In this document: piece after piece, positions 5,773-6,568 of the stretch
Numbering within the stretch: the first letter of the stretch is position 1
How the letters are laid out: each line of letters begins with the position of its first letter
Program-made: the position numbers and the translations under genes
The notes under the pieces: generated by a model
Told to the model about the DNA's origin: nothing
Seen by the model: the letters and a program-made list of their open reading frames with translations, nothing else
Database searches by the model: none
Source: Planctomycetia bacterium
Lineage (GTDB): Bacteria; Planctomycetota; PLA2; JAEUHO01
Length of the DNA stretch: 6,568 bases
Assembly: GCA_030618975.1 (NCBI GenBank)
Contig: JAUXCH010000293.1
Span: 1-6,568 of the forward strand
Direction: 5' to 3'

Positions 5773-6568
5773 ATGAACCCGCGCGTCCCCTCGCTCGCCG
5801 TCCTCCTCGTCCTCGGGGTGGTGCTGGCGACCACCACGTTCCAGTGGGGACACGCCCGTGCCGCCGCCGAGGCCGCGGGTCGCCGTCGGACGGCGATCGT
5901 GGACGCGGTCGCCCACGCCGCTCCCGCCGTCGTCAGCGTTTCGGCCGTCCTGCGCGGCGGACGATCCCGCGCCGCGGGCTCCGGCGTCGTGGTCCACCCG
6001 GCGGGCTACGTCGTGACGAACTCCCACGTCATCCGCGGTGCCCAGAGCATCACGGTGAAGCCTTTCCGGCACGACGCCCGCTACCCGGCCCGCGTCGTCG
6101 CGGACGACCCCAGGGGCGACCTGGCCCTGCTCCAGATCGAGAGCCGGGGGCGCTGGCCGTACGTCTCGCTGAGCCCGAGCCGCGACATCCTGCTCGGGGA
6201 GACGGCGATCGCCATCGGCAACCCCCGCGGGCTCGGAGACAGCATCACGGTGGGGGTGATCTCCGCGAAGAACCGCTTCACGAAGGTCCGCGACGGCAGG
6301 GTCGTCCGCAACCTGATCCAGACCGACGCGTCGATCAACACCGGGAACTCCGGCGGCCCGCTCCTCAACCTCGACGGCGAGCTCATCGGCATCAACGCGT
6401 CGATGCTGCCCAGCGCGAAGGGCATCGCCTTCGCGATTCCCGCCGACGCCGTCGCCGCCATGCTCCAGCGGGCCCTGGGGCGTCCGGCGCCGCGCAATCC
6501 CCTCCCAGCGGCGATCGAAGATCCGCAGCAGCGCCTCCCGGTCCCGCGGAAACATCAAGTAACAGCCA
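5773..6568 (+). CDS. HtrA/DegP-like trypsin-fold serine protease, 3' end beyond window
   Basis: The frame from ATG 5773 stays open to the window edge (265 codons visible). A hydrophobic N-terminus (about 7-23, LAVLLVLGVVLA) is a signal peptide or membrane anchor. The protease domain spans about 43-236. The catalytic triad is His85 in TNSHVI, Asp116 in the GDLALL motif and Ser193 in TGNSGGPLL, with the oxyanion region around GNS. IGNPRGLG (about 149-156) and GIAFAIP (217-223) are further family hallmarks. Such proteins degrade or refold damaged envelope proteins. A PDZ domain usually follows, but the visible tail after about 236 is Pro/Arg-rich and shows none. From base 6481 the frame also loses the near-uniform G/C at third codon positions, so the end may be a linker or a frameshifted or interrupted end. 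It lies about 200 bases after the porin terminator and is probably transcribed separately. Confidence 0.88.
   Translation, partial: MNPRVPSLAVLLVLGVVLATTTFQWGHARAAAEAAGRRRTAIVDAVAHAAPAVVSVSAVLRGGRSRAAGSGVVVHPAGYVVTNSHVIRGAQSITVKPFRHDARYPARVVADDPRGDLALLQIESRGRWPYVSLSPSRDILLGETAIAIGNPRGLGDSITVGVISAKNRFTKVRDGRVVRNLIQTDASINTGNSGGPLLNLDGELIGINASMLPSAKGIAFAIPADAVAAMLQRALGRPAPRNPLPAAIEDPQQRLPVPRKHQVTA
6481..6568 (-). other. Possible minus-strand coding stretch or frame disturbance at the protease 3' end
   Basis: On the minus strand a frame open to the right edge reads GCYLMFPRDREALLRIFDRR followed by WEGIARRRT. Its amino-acid balance looks natural and nearly all third codon positions are G or C (about 25 of 29). 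The plus-strand protease frame over the same bases has only about 20 of 30. This could be the end of a gene entering from the right, or a sign that the protease frame shifts near 6481. No stop is seen in the minus-strand frame until well inside the protease domain, and no family is recognised. Confidence 0.25.

Noticed and set aside
1..6568. CRISPR arrays, tRNA or rRNA genes, insertion sequences
   Set aside because: No regularly spaced repeats, cloverleaf or rRNA-like sequence, transposase motifs or terminal repeats were seen.

Overview
The window is strongly GC-rich, with third codon positions almost all G or C. All supported genes lie on the plus strand. It looks like chromosomal sequence of an uncultured Gram-negative bacterium: it has an outer-membrane beta-barrel, a periplasmic HtrA-type protease and a multiheme cytochrome c. 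The lineage cannot be fixed from the sequence. A membrane-anchored HAO-like octaheme cytochrome next to a Rieske/cytochrome b pair is reminiscent of Planctomycetota (anammox relatives), but the GC content is far above that of known anammox genomes, so this is only a hint. The Rieske cluster environment suggests a low-potential quinone such as menaquinone.

Layout. 1-347 is the 3' part of a hemerythrin-like (HHE) protein, overlapping by ATGA the Rieske iron-sulfur gene (344-826). One base after its stop comes a 507-residue cytochrome b (828-2351) that joins a b6-like and a subunit IV-like half through an extra hydrophobic block. Thirteen bases further on is a membrane-anchored octaheme cytochrome c of the hydroxylamine oxidoreductase family (2365-4032). 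Twenty-eight bases after it comes an alginate-export-family outer-membrane porin with an unusual cysteine-rich N-terminal segment (4061-5575). A strong GC hairpin (5602-5640) closes this unit. After a gap of about 200 bases holding two small inverted repeats, an HtrA/DegP-like serine protease begins at 5773 and runs off the right edge. Its last 88 bases show a change of codon-phase signal.

How the genes may work together. Rieske plus cytochrome b form the quinol-oxidising core of a bc-type complex, but no cytochrome c1 or f is present. The HAO-like protein sits exactly where that subunit would be expected. The simplest reading is a bc-type complex exchanging electrons between the quinone pool and a periplasmic octaheme catalytic subunit acting on a nitrogen compound (hydroxylamine, NO, nitrite or similar). 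The porin would pass a solute across the outer membrane and the hemerythrin would handle O2, NO or iron. A comparable bc/HAO-like gene cluster is known from anammox bacteria. The extra membrane block in cytochrome b and the porin with its cysteine-rich domain are the parts that look least familiar.
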